In this document: positions 32,768 to 44,476 of the stretch, piece by piece
How positions within the stretch are numbered: the first letter of the stretch is position 1
Layout of the letters: each line of letters opens with the position of its first letter
NCBI GenBank assembly: GCA_022496805.1
Contig: CM040086.1
Span: 8,682,501-8,746,500 of the forward strand
Direction of reading: 5' to 3'
Source of the DNA: Pohlia nutans
Lineage: Eukaryota > Streptophyta > Bryopsida > Bryales > Mniaceae
DNA length: 64,000 nucleotides
Translations under genes and position numbers: made by a program
The notes under the pieces: model-generated
Seen by the model: the letters and a program-made list of their open reading frames with translations, nothing else
Told to the model about the DNA's origin: nothing
Databases searched by the model: none

Positions 32768-34368
32768 ATGGCGGAGATATGTGCAAATTGTGGTATGCCC
32801 TCGCAGAAGCAGGATGAAAGCATCCCGATCACTATCCTGTTCTCAAAAGCGAGCAAGCAAGTGGTGTGTGTGGAGGTGGGCAAGGAGTTCGTGGACATGC
32901 TCATGGGCTTCCTGACTCTGCCCGTCAGCTGCATGGTGCGGGTGTTGAATGGGGCCGCCATGATTCACAGGCCCGATGAGCTGAAAGTGCCACCAGTTAT
33001 TCCTGCAAGCGTCCCCTACGCTCCAGGGCCCAAGAAGTCCGACCCGCATTTTGCATTGGCCGCCATAGCCAACGTGTTTGACAGTGTTGCACGATTGGAG
33101 GATGACAAGATGGCTGTCGACAAGAACACTCTGCTGCAGGCCAAGCCCACGTTTCCTTTTGGGGCTGGGAAGCTCCTGAAAACGAGGGGCGTGCCCAACG
33201 AAGGTGAGGAGCTCGTGCATCCCGACTCCGGCTTCTTCTCCTGTGGAGCGGCTTGTAATTTTTCCACCGCGGTTGCAGCCACTAAATGCCCCAAACACAA
33301 AAAGCCCATGACTACCCCGATCAAAATGGTGGAGGACGCGCCTGTGGACCCTGATGATGAGAAGGCTGTTGCAGCTGCAGCTGCTGCACAGGTGACATCG
33401 TGGTTCACTATTTTCCCGTGAAGCTTTTGCCTATAATATTACCTGAGCTCCATTGTTTCGCTGACACTCCTTCCATCATTTTGTGAACAGTTGGGACCCA
33501 TACTTTCCTTTTCTGCATTTGAAGCTGCTTGGTCTTTCCAACTTGTGTGGCGCAGAAAGCAGGTGGCTATGTGAAGCCGGACACAAAGTTCATGGTTACC
33601 AACCAACTGGAGATTCTCCCCAGCTCATCCATGAAGGCGCTCATCGCCTTGGAAATGATTCGATCTGAACGTGTTGGTGACTTGGACACCATGGAGGTGC
33701 TTGTTGTTGCTCAAGAGGTAATTCAACAGGCTTACTTACTCAGAGTCTCCAGTGCTAGAACAGTAGTTTGTAGTATATGCACAATTGCCTGGCTACAACC
33801 AAGGCCTCATGTAACCCACAACTTTCTATCAGGTTTTACAGCTGCTGAAAGCATCCCTGTTATCCCTGAATGTGCTGAACGACGTGTTCGGCAAGTACTG
33901 CTCAGATTCGAAGCGCACTAGTGAGTACATTCTGCCAGGGTCTCTTTAATATTTGTTTGGCCTTGTTTCAGTCCAAGGACTTCTTCCTTGGTAGACTTCT
34001 TTGAAACAGAAGCCTTTAGATATAGAAGAGGGTGCAAGTTTTGTAGCTAATAGTTTTCACTAAGAGTCATATCCCTTCATATGCCTGAGTTATTTCCAAA
34101 GCTATACTTAGTGAGATTTTGGAACTTTTGCTGATGTTGCTGTGCGGACAATATTTTTGCAGTGCCTATTCCCAATGGCAAGCCTTTCTTCCCTCAGTGT
34201 GGCGATAAACCTTGCTGCCAATGCTCGCAAAGTAGGGGAGTGCCACTTCACCCCACTGGCAGGTACAGCTAAAAGCTTTTTGTAGGATAGTTACGTGACC
34301 GCACTTGCGTTTTCTACCACGTAACTTGGCAGTTACTCATCCAACTTATCTCTGTTTTCAGTTCCTGA
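32768..34368 (+). CDS. DUF674 family protein, 5 exons, 326 aa
   Basis: Plant-specific DUF674 protein; function unknown in the family. Exons 32768-33391, 33556-33717, 33833-33920, 34163-34262 and 34362-34368, all with GT-AG junctions and matching phase (981 nt in total, ending at TGA). Typical motifs: VCVEVGKEFVDMLMGFLTLP near the N-terminus, a duplicated-domain layout with NVFDSVARLED, CPKHKKPMT, GYVKPDTKFMVTNQLEILPS, and VLQLLKASLLSLNVLNDVF. The last exons encode a Cys-rich tail (PQCGDKPCCQCS). The final exon supplies only Ser plus the stop, so the exact C-terminus is less sure. A second, damaged copy lies convergently at 36-38.6 kb. Confidence 0.85.
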
Positions 34369-35448
34369 CGCACCATAATGGTTTCCAACAAGCCATTAGA
34401 AGCAATTTCTGTGAAAACTCTTTCCAAAAAGAGGCAGTTGGTATACACAAAGAATCATCAAATGAGCAGCTATGGAATCAACAACACCGTCGGCTGTTAT
34501 CGAAAGTAAGAAACCCAGGCGAAGCGTCCTTCTGTCCTCAAGCCGACAAAAGCGTCCTTTTGCTTCGGAGAATTGTAACCTGTGACCAGTCCAGTGGAAC
34601 AGGGATGTCCCAGTATTGACAACTCCAAATTCAGCATAGACTGCAGTATCTCAGATAAGCATATCACGAGAACCTCAACTGTCTCCACCGAGTTGAAGAT
34701 TTCGAACTGTGACTATATTGTACATAAACATCTCGTCACGCATTACCAGAGACAGTGTTGGTGAACGTTCTCAACCTCTCGTTCATCTGTCCTGTTTTGG
34801 TTTGCATTCCGGGTATTACGTTCCGTGAATTGGAGCTGAACCACGCTGATGATCCAGGGAATGCGAAGAATTCTCAATATTCCCATTTTCTTAAGCTGGC
34901 AGTAACTATTCTCCTGATTGTAGTACACAACGCTTCGGAGACAATCTGGAACTAGATTTGACAACTATTTTCTTCTTCTTGCCAATTGCCCCTCGCTCTC
35001 AGACTAGTATTGCCGGAGTGATTGCTAATGCCCTAATCCTGACCAATTCGTGAATGCACAGAACTGCTGCACCCGTCGTCTAATCACTGCGACTCTTATG
35101 TCCTCGTTTCACATACGAGGTAAAATCATCTGGACTTGTCAATAACTATTAGTACTTCGCGTTCGGAGTACAGCTTCACAAATTGGTCGACGTGATACAA
35201 AACAATGTATGTCTTGAGTTGAAACAACGCTACAATTCTAAAGTTTCGTTTCCTCACTGATCTAAGATTGGAACGCTTTGTGAAGTAGCTAAGCTTAGCA
35301 AAAAGGTGTCCCTCGTCACAGGATTACCAGTCAGAATTAGTGCGACAACAGAGGTCAACCAAAACTAGACTTGCATTGTTCCAAGAGATCAACAGCTTTT
35401 GGAAGTTTGCAATCAGATGATGAAGATATAAGGACTACACAGCTAGCA
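34369..35448. other. Intergenic between convergent genes
   Basis: Lies between the 3' ends of the plus-strand DUF674 gene and the minus-strand unknown gene. No domain or RNA gene recognised. Confidence 0.5.
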
Positions 35449-36581
35449 TCATGGATTAGGACACCGGGGTGTGTAGGTTGTTAGTGACGTACTCCATGGC
35501 GGTTTGACATGAGGAAACGGAGGGTTTTTGGGTTTAGGGTTTGGAGGAGGGTCAACAGTGGTGGGAGGAGGGGGTACACACATAGCAAGGTGACAGAGCT
35601 TGTCCACCACCTTGTCCACTTGCTTCTCCAGCTCCTCGTTCTGCTGCGAGGGTCCTGTGGACCTAGAGGTAGTCAACTCGCTGGAAGTGGAACTGGAGAC
35701 GAAATCCATGTCTCGTAATGCACCGCTCAAAGCCGAGCTGATTTGAAGCTCCCTCTCGCCAATGCACCCCACAAGCCTGACCTGGTACGTGTGATCTATC
35801 TCTCGCAAGGCCGAGTAGAGCCTGCGCTCCCGGTGGTGGGGGTCGACCAAGCTCGCCTCCTTGAACCTCTTCCCCCTCTCTAAGGACCTGAGCAATAATT
35901 ATTTTTTGTTGCTAATTGATACAAAGGATTTTTGAAAAAAAGAAGGGAATAATAGCCAGATTTCCTACATGGAGTCAAGATGTGTAGCCTCTTTAAAACC
36001 TAGGTATTGCCTAAGTAGCACCACCTAGGTAGCACATGTGTATTGCCCTGATATTACATGTATTTCAATATGAAAAGAGCATCTAAGGAGCCTTCAAGCC
36101 ATGGAAAAGTAGCAAAAACTGTCTCCTGATAAAAATAATCACTGGACCTGAGAAGCTCGTAGCTCATATTGCTAATACTGTCGGTGTGGGAGAGCATCTC
36201 CCTTAGAGAAGCCATCACATATGTATCCCGCCCCTTATTCAGTGCTTTGCCGAACACTTCGCTCAGCACACTGCCGGATTCAAAGATGCTCTCAATAACT
36301 GCAGCACCTGCAGAGATAAGTAAGGTGGGTTGTTTGAGTGTTGTGGTATATTAGTGGGTTTCACACCTTGAGGAATGGATGAACGTACTCACGAGTGGCC
36401 TATCACAATGTTGACCAACACAGAAATTTTGAGGATCCCAATTGGCGATTATCGTATCATACGGTGATTTACAAGACACTCACTTGGAGCATCACCACCG
36501 TGATTCCTGTCTCTGTATCTAGAAAGGGATGAAATTGTCCTTGATTTCCAGATACAGTAGTCGGGGCTGCACCGTTCAATC
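35449..36581 (-). CDS. Unknown gene, three 3' exons (5' end unresolved)
   Basis: Exons (minus): 36581-36484, 36307-36148, 35887-35449. Phases agree across both introns, giving RYRDRNHGGDAPSAAVIESI, then GKALNKGRDTYVMASLREML, ending NMSYELLR, then SLERGKRFKEASLVDPHHRE and a helical region with ELEKQVDKVVDKLCHLAM and a Pro-rich tail. No family recognised. The exon 36307-36148 begins with nucleotides homologous to the last conserved exon of the DUF674 genes but reads them in a different frame. The first exon is not found; MPVSPAKSISTAWF at about 36820 is a weak candidate. Confidence 0.5.
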
Positions 36582-37005
36582 CTGCAAAAGTGAAACTCGA
36601 AACCATATGCAGACAGCCGGCAATCGATCTCTATGCACCTTCATCGCCAAAATCAATGAAGGTGCACCCCGCGGAGGTGAAAATCAAGAGCAAGAAATGA
36701 AAAATCATAGTAAGAAGAGCGATGCGGATAGAAAGTTTGAATCCTCAAAAACCAACCAAGTTTGCCAGATTCGGGGGCAGGAACCACGCGGTGGAGATGC
36801 TCTTAGCTGGTGAAACTGGCATCAATTTAATACGGTGCCGTTACCCCAAGTGTGGGAGAATGGGAAACAAATTTAACTCTGAACATTTGAGTATCCACAC
36901 CCAAAACTGCATTCAGCATCATCATGGAAGGCCTTCATCGTGGAATGGATCTCAACCCTAAACCCCTTCATGTGAAAGATGAATTGTTGAGTAGGGGTGG
37001 CTTAC

Positions 37006-38602
37006 GTCTTCAGTTCCGACACGTATGTCAAGGGCGTCAAGATAGCTCATATTCTCCACCTTCAGCTTCTGCAGCAACACCAAGGACTTGGAGCTGGGTA
37101 AGATCTCAAGGTTGTCAGTAATGAAGAACTTATTGCCAGTCTTGACATAACCATTCGGAGTGAAGCTCTTGGCTGTGTCATTGCCATCGATCAACGCGCA
37201 TTGCGTTGTCATCTTTCGCAGGTGTCGTGGACATTTGGTTCCCGACCTAATAATCAATGGCAAAGAAAGAGTCAAATACAGAAAAAAAGACTAAATCCTA
37301 TGATCGTGTGGGTAAAGAATTTTTCAAGCCTGGACTGCTTTCATCATCATAAATGAAAAAAGGAACCGAGAATGCTGCTGCACCTGCTGGCGACAAAAGA
37401 GCAAGGGGGGAGGGCAGTGCAGGTGTAATAGAACTTGGGAGCCGGTTCCACTTCAGGAATCTCCGTGTCGGTGGACTTCAACCCTAGCCCACATTGCGAC
37501 GGCTTTGGATCCATGAGCAACATCTTGTCCGCACACATCTTCTCCTCGGCTTCCAGCCTGGGGATGCTCTCAAAAACGTTGAAAATGCCGCCAACAGTTT
37601 TGGGAGTCACCAAAGCACCTACCCCACCAAATGTGACCTAAACAGGAGTGAGTCCATCTCAAACATCACCCTCCTAAAGGACCATAACATGTCATTTTTA
37701 GCAGTTTTGAATAGGTCATATGAAAACTTCATCTTGTCCAATTTGAGCAACACATGCATTGTTCTGGTGTCGTGAAATTTGTTCCAATCTGAATACAATT
37801 ACATCAAGAGTTTAGGACCTCACTGATCTTTGACGATTTCTGTGTTACATTCGATATATCATGGGTTCGCACGGTTTCCACACAAATTTTGCGCTAATTC
37901 TGTACTGTATCCGCATAGCTTCTATATTCACTCTTTTCGTTATCTAACATAGTGCACAATCCATGCGGAATTAACGTAAAATCCGTGCGAAAAATGGACG
38001 AACCCATTAAATATCAGATGTGGCACGGAAATCATTTGAAATCCATAGGGTCCTAAATTCCTAATGCTACTTTTACAATATGTTACTTTCACAATCCTTG
38101 GTTTTTTTAAGGTTTAATTTCCACTGCTGGCATAACATTCAATAGCCTAAATGCACTCTACCTTTCCTTCATGCACATGTCCAATTAGCTACTGATGAAG
38201 TCCTGTTGGGTGTGGAATATGCTGCACCATCTACTGGGGGTAAGCAGACCACTGCATGCTACTGAATGTTATGGATCTCCCATTCTCTCTTCTCGTTAGT
38301 CACGCCATTCTTATAACCTACAATTTCACCAAATGCTGGAGCAATGAAAGATTGGTGCAGAAAAACTCACTTTCAGACAAGAGTTTGAGGATGGATCCGA
38401 GGGGTAGTGTAAGAAACCCCAGGATGAGATCCACGAAATCCTTGCCAGCTTCCAGAAACAGGACCTGCCTGGTGACTCGGTGATACATGATCGTCACCGG
38501 AATGCCGTTTGGGACTAGGCTCTGCATTCTCTTCAACCGCGGTACCATTTGCGACAATGCACACCAGCTCCCGTGCGATTCGAGCACACATGATTGCACC
38601 AC
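37006..38602 (-). pseudogene. DUF674 family gene, second copy, 3' end lost
   Basis: Exons (minus) 38602-38371, 37618-37384 and 37246-37006 keep phase (708 nt) and encode VLFLEAGKDFVDLILGFLTL, NVFESIPRLEAEEKM, CPRHLRKMT, GYVKTGNKFFITDNLEILPS. The start may be a later Met (38548). The last donor (GTAAGC after GTED) would join an exon at 36307 whose first codons read VLQLLRASL as in the intact copy. Compared with that copy one nucleotide is missing about 30 bases in, so the DUF674 frame stops after PAVC. Reading through the donor instead adds 15 residues before a stop. Either product lacks the normal C-terminus. The acceptor chosen at 37618 has a poor pyrimidine tract. Could still be expressed. 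Confidence 0.65.
37660..37900. repeat. Degraded TTAA-family element, subfamily C
   Basis: CTCCTAAAGGACCATAACAT and following sequence align with 50642-50874 and 60862-61070 (shared GTTTTGA, TGCAATGTTCT/TGCATTGTTCT, AAATTTGTTCC/AAATTTGGTCC). Ends are too eroded to show TTAA. It sits in intron 1 of the second DUF674 copy. Confidence 0.5.
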
Positions 38603-39013
38603 AATGCCATTGGCATGTCAAACCCTAAACCCTGAGCAAGCTCCAATTGATAACGTGGCGTCATGAAGACTCATGGAAACTGGGTTTTGTTCTACAGGTA
38701 GCAGAACCTTCTCATTGCAGAGTAGTTGTTTTTAATCAAGGAAGTAGGAAAGATGACAATGCCAACCTGTAATCTCTCCCATGTTAGATCAGAACACGCA
38801 TGAAAAGTTTTGTGCTTCATATTTGAGGATGTTGTGAGAGAGAATGTAGAAGTGAAGATTAAAGGTTCAGGGCCAAAGGGCACATCTAAGGATGCCAACA
38901 GTCAACCATCAATTCATCTTTAACCTTTTCATAGATTCTCATATTTCAAGAATTGATTAGTTCCATGGGCTAAAAACACTTGCATATGGCATAAGGGATT
39001 GATGGGTTGATCA

Positions 39014-39057
<44 letters not shown>

Positions 39058-39916
39058 GCAAATTTTTAGGATTTTCTTAAAAGAATCTATGAATGCTGAC
39101 ATGATCCAAGTCTATTTAGCAAAAGAATGGAACCCCTTCTTGCTAGTCGGTAAGAAAGTTTATTGTTTTGAATTCAAAAACATTGATGATAATAAATTGG
39201 AACCGTACCTCTCCAAAATCCATAGCATGCATCAACATTGTTCTATTGCAACATATAGGACATCTCACAACATGGAGGTAGAAACTGGACGGTAGCAAAA
39301 CATACCAAGAGAATCAAGACTCTCAAATGTGCACATCCAGGATTCCAGTGAGGTCAAAGTCGAATCCCATTTCATCTTTCATTGCCCCTACTATGATCAC
39401 ACTACAAAAAAACATCTTGATCTTTTCACACCTAAAGCAATGGAAATTAACTTCAAATTTTTTATGTTTACTTTTTACAAGTTAATCAATAAAAAAAATT
39501 AAGCATACCGGTCACAAGATGATCATCTCCACATCTGCTAGACCCTTGGGCTACAGGCCTATCAGAGGACGTTAACAATTTGGTGAAAAGGAGAATTTTG
39601 AAGAATATTCACATAATTTCGGAAAAGTATTTTCCGGATAAAACAATTATTAAGAATGCAGGGCCTGCAGCCGGGTATAGTACCATATTTGCCTAGGATT
39701 AAAATCAACACTTGCCTAGGGTAGGGTGAACATTAAAAAAAAAGGTTAACATTAAGACTAAAGTCTCCCCAAACATGCATAAATCAATAGAGGACTAGCA
39801 AGAAAATTATAAAAGGATTTTAAGAGGGGCTACTATATCCCCTTCAAACCCCACAGCCCACGCAATTGCAATCCATCCATTGAGAAAATTCTAAATTCCA
39901 CGTATCTATGCCATAT
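38603..39916. other. Intergenic
   Basis: No gene supported. The open frame 39017-39295 begins inside a dinucleotide repeat and has no recognisable domain. Confidence 0.5.
39017..39055. repeat. TA dinucleotide microsatellite
   Basis: About 18 uninterrupted TA units preceded by a short TG run. Confidence 0.95.
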
Positions 39917-41690
39917 TCTGGTACACCTCCATAGTCCAAAAGGCGACACTCACATGAACTCACCGGTACTCCATTTGTGTCAACTGAAGAAAAAAACTGA
40001 CATGTCAAGGTATGCAGCTCTCCAGAGCTGGCTTGGGGGAACCAAAAAAAAATGCTCCCGAAAGTAAATAAAAAAAACAGATAAATCATCAAGCTTTCAG
40101 CATCTATTACACATGCACCTCTGTGAGCTATCTCGGTCTCATAACAGTATCCCATCGGTCCTGTGGATCACAGCTCCTCTTCCATCAATATACGGCTCTA
40201 CAAACCCCTCTATGCACTGGATCATTTCGGATTCCTCAAAACAATGATCACCGAATCCCCTCGCAGAAACATCTTGCTGATGAACCGGTCCTTGTTCACA
40301 GGCTTCGCCTTCTTTCGGCCCTTACCCGTCTTGGGAACCTGATCACACATCGCCACAATACCATGTCAACAGCCTGATCCCAGAAATTCATTGGCTTTGC
40401 CTGTTGCTACAACCTTGCATTCATGTACATTCACATCATGATCCTCGTCTATGGTGGAGAACCAGAAAAAGATCTAAATGAGGCATTGGCAATACCTCTG
40501 TCCACATCTCCTTCACGTTTTCAAGCACCATATTGCAGTGACGATCGAACGCCTTCACTCGCCCTAGTAGCTTCTTGTTGTTTCGGCAATTGATTAGTAC
40601 CTGTCCCATACAAACAGCCACCGTCCTATTAAGGTTTACCAAATACTAACTGATAGTGTGACTAACAGTAGATGATGAGATTTAGACGTCGATAATCCTC
40701 TAAAGTGCAAACTAGCCAGCCTTCACTACTCCTGAAGCGATTACCATGGACGGAACATTAACCAGAATTCAGAGTTATTTTGAAGCTTTCATCAGGGTAA
40801 AGACAGGACACAAACCTGAGTGTTGTTCTTCACAGACATCGTAAGCACAGAGAGGGGACCAGTGGAGAATTCTTCCTCCTCCGTCTTCTCCTGTACACGC
40901 CAAATCATTATGATCAATTTATATCACATGATAACTACGAAAAATGGATATGACCAACGCAGTGTACGAGACAAAGGCCTTCACAAGAAACGGACGTTTG
41001 AACGGAAAAATTTACAGTGAGAAATGGACTTACAGTGTCCTCTTCCATCGGCCTGGCACTGCAAGAAAACAATCCCGGCACACCCCAAACCAACCGTTAG
41101 TACATATAAAAACCAATCAATGAGATTCTTTAGAGTTCATACACCCTTGGCGATTCAGACGCAGGAACCCTAAACCCTGAGAACCTCCATTCTGGTCAGG
41201 ATGATCACCAACAACCAGCACCTCAATGATTAACGAAAGATAATAACAGAAAGAATCACGCAGAAACCTCCATAATCCGTGAGCGTCACTCAAACAGAGC
41301 CTCACTCAACTCAACTCCGGAGGCGCAAAGCCGAGAAAACACAACAGGGGGTTCAAAAAACATGATGAAAAGGAGATGCGACGTACCTCATGACGGTGAA
41401 CTTGATGTACCGAAGCGCTTCAGAGGCTTGATGGAAACTGCAAAAAATGTAAGCAGAAATATGGCAGCAGCGGCAGCAGCGGCAGCAACGTCCGAGTCGC
41501 GACCGAAGACAACAAAAGGTACTCTTCCTCGGCAACGTCAGTGTTGCCCAGGAGCGCAGACACTTAGCCCCGTTCTCATTGGGCACAACTGGAAGCTGCC
41601 AGATCAGATTAGAGAAGGGTCCAGCGCAGCAAATTCCGTCGCCAGATCAGCTCCGTCGTCGAAGAAGTTGGAGAGACGTCCTCACCCCTC
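39917..41690. repeat. Segmental duplication, copy 1 (SmD2 locus)
   Basis: Matches 45299-47100 in the same orientation. From 39940 to about 40646 the two are almost identical including introns and 3' flank; beyond that to the 5' leader they differ by substitutions and indels, copy 2 being longer by about 145 bp. The 5' side of copy 1 runs into a TTAA-element fragment at about 41700. Confidence 0.85.
40222..41391 (-). CDS. SmD2: Spliceosomal Sm protein SmD2, copy 1
   Basis: Core Sm-ring protein of U1, U2, U4 and U5 snRNPs, acting in pre-mRNA splicing. Exons (minus): 41391-41387 (just ATGAG), 41058-41034, 40890-40816, 40600-40496, 40338-40222; all junctions GT-AG, 108 aa. The five-base first exon followed by ...RPMEEDT matches the start of plant SmD2 (MSRPMEEDT). 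Sm1 and Sm2 motifs: [33 protein letters not shown], and [15 protein letters not shown] at the end. The Lys-rich loop ([15 protein letters not shown]) is normal for the family. Intact. An identical protein is encoded by the second copy at 45603. Confidence 0.95.
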
Positions 41691-41699
41691 TCCAAATCA

Positions 41700-41887
41700 T
41701 TTCAAAATGAGGCATAAAATTTTCACAGATCATCCCCTTTCTAATTGGATCACATATGCACGAAGCTAACTTTCCATAAAACATATACTAAAAAAATCAC
41801 ACTACATAATGTTAATGATGAATGAGAAAACTATGATTGATTATGTACATAGTTCACTTTTTGAACGGCTTAACGTGTAAGGGTTAA
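41700..41887. mobile_element. TTAA-family MITE, subfamily A, right-end fragment
   Basis: Sequence from AAATGAGGCATAAAATTTTC to GTAAGGGTTAA matches the right third of 27778-28308 and 59000-59575. The left part is missing; the fragment abuts the upstream side of SmD2 copy 1. Confidence 0.75.
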
Positions 41888-41978
41888 TAAAGTGAACCAC
41901 CGGCTATTTTTACCTTTTTCAAAAGTTTTTTTAATTTGTACCTCTATGTATTACCATAGGTTGGGAGCAGCTTGGGCA

Positions 41979-42556
41979 TTAACTCCTAAACATCACATCG
42001 TCTAGTTTCTACTCGATTAACAAATTCAAATTCACCCTACATTATCATCAATGAAAGTCATTCAATTTTTTGAAGATACTTCACCAAGTTGTTGTCCCAC
42101 CTAAATAATTAGATTTAGTGATACTTAAGTACAATATTTTTAAAGTTATAAATGTAGAAGTATGTCAAGTTGTTGACCAAGCCAAATTGCATTGATTGTA
42201 GTTCTAAAGTGGCCTTGCAAAAATAAGGTCATAGATTTAAAGAACACAAAAATTTCAAAGAATCACCGCATTTAAGAGTATCTCATTTCAAATTCATTTC
42301 AACTTATTTACTCAAATGTATTAAAAGTTTATTTGCAATCAAATTTAAAAGGAGTTTTTGGTTTTGACTTTCAAATTTTATAATTAAATAATGGTGATAG
42401 TATTGGTGAATCAAACCGTATGGATGGAATCTAAAATTCAAAATTTATAACTTTTATTTGTATATCAATTCCAAAACATTCCTCTAAATAGTACTTTATT
42501 ATGATTTTTTTTCAAATCATCAATTCCAGTGACACCCTGGAACGTTTAGGAGTTAA
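41979..42556. mobile_element. TTAA-family MITE, subfamily B, 578 bp
   Basis: Ends TTAACTCCTAAACATCAC and GGAACGTTTAGGAGTTAA, TTAA both sides. Aligns with 59878-60465 throughout (shared AAGTATGTCAAGT, GTTGACCAAGCCAAA, GCATTGATTGTAGTTC). Confidence 0.85.
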
Positions 42557-42591
42557 CTAATTCTTAAGACTTTTACACCGAGTTTTACACA

Positions 42592-42661
42592 TACTTGTCC
42601 AAATCTATAATAATTTGAAATAATAGAATAGAATTAGAATTATTATAGATTTGGACAAGTA
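42592..42661. repeat. Perfect 24-bp hairpin repeat
   Basis: TACTTGTCCAAATCTATAAT plus AATT at 42592-42615 is exactly complemented at 42638-42661, with a 22-bp loop. A third copy of ACTTGTCCAAATCTATT follows at about 42667. Possibly a minimal hairpin MITE; no target duplication seen. Confidence 0.7.
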
Positions 42662-43127
42662 CTATTACTTGTCCAAATCTATTCCCAAATCAAGGAATTT
42701 TATAGAAAATGTATTACTCAACAATGAAGAAAAAAATTCAGATTATCCATTATGTTTAACCTCTACACTATAATGTGCCTAAAAAGAAAAAGTATTATTT
42801 ATTATCCTATTTTTGGTTCTAGAAGGTAGCTGACTTTGAGTTCGAAGAGAAAGCGTATTTTCCAACTTGTACCAGCAAAGAAACAAAAAAAAAAATCACC
42901 TAAAATGCCTCTATGCAATCCACTGGCGAATTCAACACATCTTGAATTCCTTGGCTATAGTGGTTATGGCTAAACTTCTTTGTTTTTGTGAATGATAGAA
43001 TTAATTTTTTTTAAACTATTATCAACTTATCTATTTAAAGTCACTAGAAATGTTCTAAAGTCAAAGAATATTTGTAAGATTTTTTTTCGTAAATTCACAA
43101 ACAAGACCATATCCAATCTAAGACCTA
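42662..43127. other. Intergenic, no gene recognised
   Basis: AT-rich spacer between two MITEs; nothing else supported. Confidence 0.5.
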
Positions 43128-43703
43128 TTAACCCCTAACCGCCCAACCATGCATATTTTGCATGATGTACAGATTTGAACTCCGATTTCTCATCCATCAT
43201 GCACTTTTTGCAGTGTGAAATTTCTATTGAAACTTTTATGGGAAGTTAGCTTCGTGCATGTGTGATTCGATTAAAAAAGGGATGATTTGTGAAAATTTTA
43301 TGCCTCATTTCATGTTGTAGTGTTCCACCCCAAATTTGGAAGATTTTAGTCTAAAAGGGCTCTTGAAAAAGTCAACTACTAAAAATAAGCAACCACAAAA
43401 TCTCCAAAAATCACTACATTTAGATCATTACATTTCAACCCATCCCAAAAAATCTCATTATTAGATTGTCGATATCTTATTCGTAATCATATCACAAAAG
43501 AGCTCTAAATTTAAAGTTTGAAAATTTATACACAAATATTGGTGATAGCAATCGCAAATCTAACCGTATGGATAGAATCTAAAATACATAATGTACAACT
43601 TTTATTCATTCCTCAAGTTGAAAATATCCCTCTTAGTTGCATTTTATAATGCATCTTTGAAAAACTGCCAAATCTGAAAAGGGTGAGAACGTTTAGGGAT
43701 TAA
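43128..43703. mobile_element. TTAA-family MITE, subfamily A, 576 bp
   Basis: Ends TTAACCCCTAACCGCCCAAC and AACGTTTAGGGATTAA with TTAA both sides. It is the inverted counterpart of 59000-59575, with exactly the same length. Confidence 0.85.
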
Positions 43704-43721
43704 CAAGTTTAAAAATTTATA

Positions 43722-44474
43722 CCCCTCTGTCCCATAATAGGTGATGTTTTTGAGAAAAAAGAAATTGTCCTAATATACTTGATGCAAATCATTTCTTCAA
43801 TTTGATTTTTTTTATTGATTCCAACAAAGCTAAGCACAATTGAAGACAAGTAGACAAGACTAAGTGTTCATTGTTTGTGAAGCTTTTCTTTGTTCATGGG
43901 TGGATCACAAACACAATATAAACTAGCTAAAATCAATGCTAGCATATGTTCGTTGCATCAGAGAACACACCGCAATGAACACTACCATGCTACTGCATGC
44001 CACACACATATTGTTCAGTATGATACCGCTTCAATACCGTACGTGGAAGGCAACCATGGTCGGCACTTTCATGTCAAATAATTACTAAAAGTTGAAATAG
44101 TGAAGGTCGGCACTTTCAAAAGTAATTATTAAGAAATCGGCTATTAATAGCTAACATAAAACTTTTCTGGCAGCTAAATGTTTTATTCCATTTTTTGTCT
44201 ACGATTTTTGTTGAGTGTTATGTTTTTATTTTATTTTATTTCGATTTATTTTTTCCTTTATTTTTGATGATTTTGACAAAATAATTTATTTAAAAAATAA
44301 TAATTTAGTACCTTTTTGGGGAGTTATTTTTTGTTGACCTTGCCTTCCACGTACGGTAGACAACTACTCGAAAAATAGAAACTTACAGTATTTTGAGATT
44401 TGCAGAAATCATTCTAGTTTGCTTAATTTTTCAATTTTTTTTCAAAAGTATCATTTATCATGAGACGGAGGAAG
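43722..44474. mobile_element. Stowaway-like MITE with a nested element
   Basis: Left end CCCCTCTGTCCCATAATAGG and right end the complement of CTTCCTCCGTCTCATGATAA closely resemble the Stowaway terminal repeat of flowering plants (CTCCCTCCGTCCC...). TA flanks both sides (43720-43721, 44475-44476), as expected for mariner-mobilised elements. The 753-bp length is large for the family and is explained in part by the nested element at 44037-44356. Confidence 0.75.
44037..44356. mobile_element. Nested TA-flanked MITE, 320 bp
   Basis: Perfect 18-bp ends CCGTACGTGGAAGGCAA(C/G) and complement, flanked by TA at 44035-44036 and 44357-44358. It sits wholly inside the Stowaway-like element, so it inserted later. 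Contains a duplicated GGTCGGCACTTTCA. Confidence 0.75.
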
Positions 44475-44476
44475 TA

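Noticed and set aside
39017..39295. 92-codon frame starting in the TA repeat
   Set aside because: The start lies in a microsatellite and the rest has no recognised domain or paralogue in the window.
40123..40377. 84-codon frame repeated identically at 45504-45758
   Set aside because: Antisense to the last SmD2 exon; identity is due to the duplication.
41362..41769. 135-codon plus-strand frame upstream of SmD2 copy 1, with a relative at 46886-47086
   Set aside because: Both are antisense to the SmD2 first exon and leader. The similarity comes from the segmental duplication, and the copy-1 frame runs into a transposon fragment.
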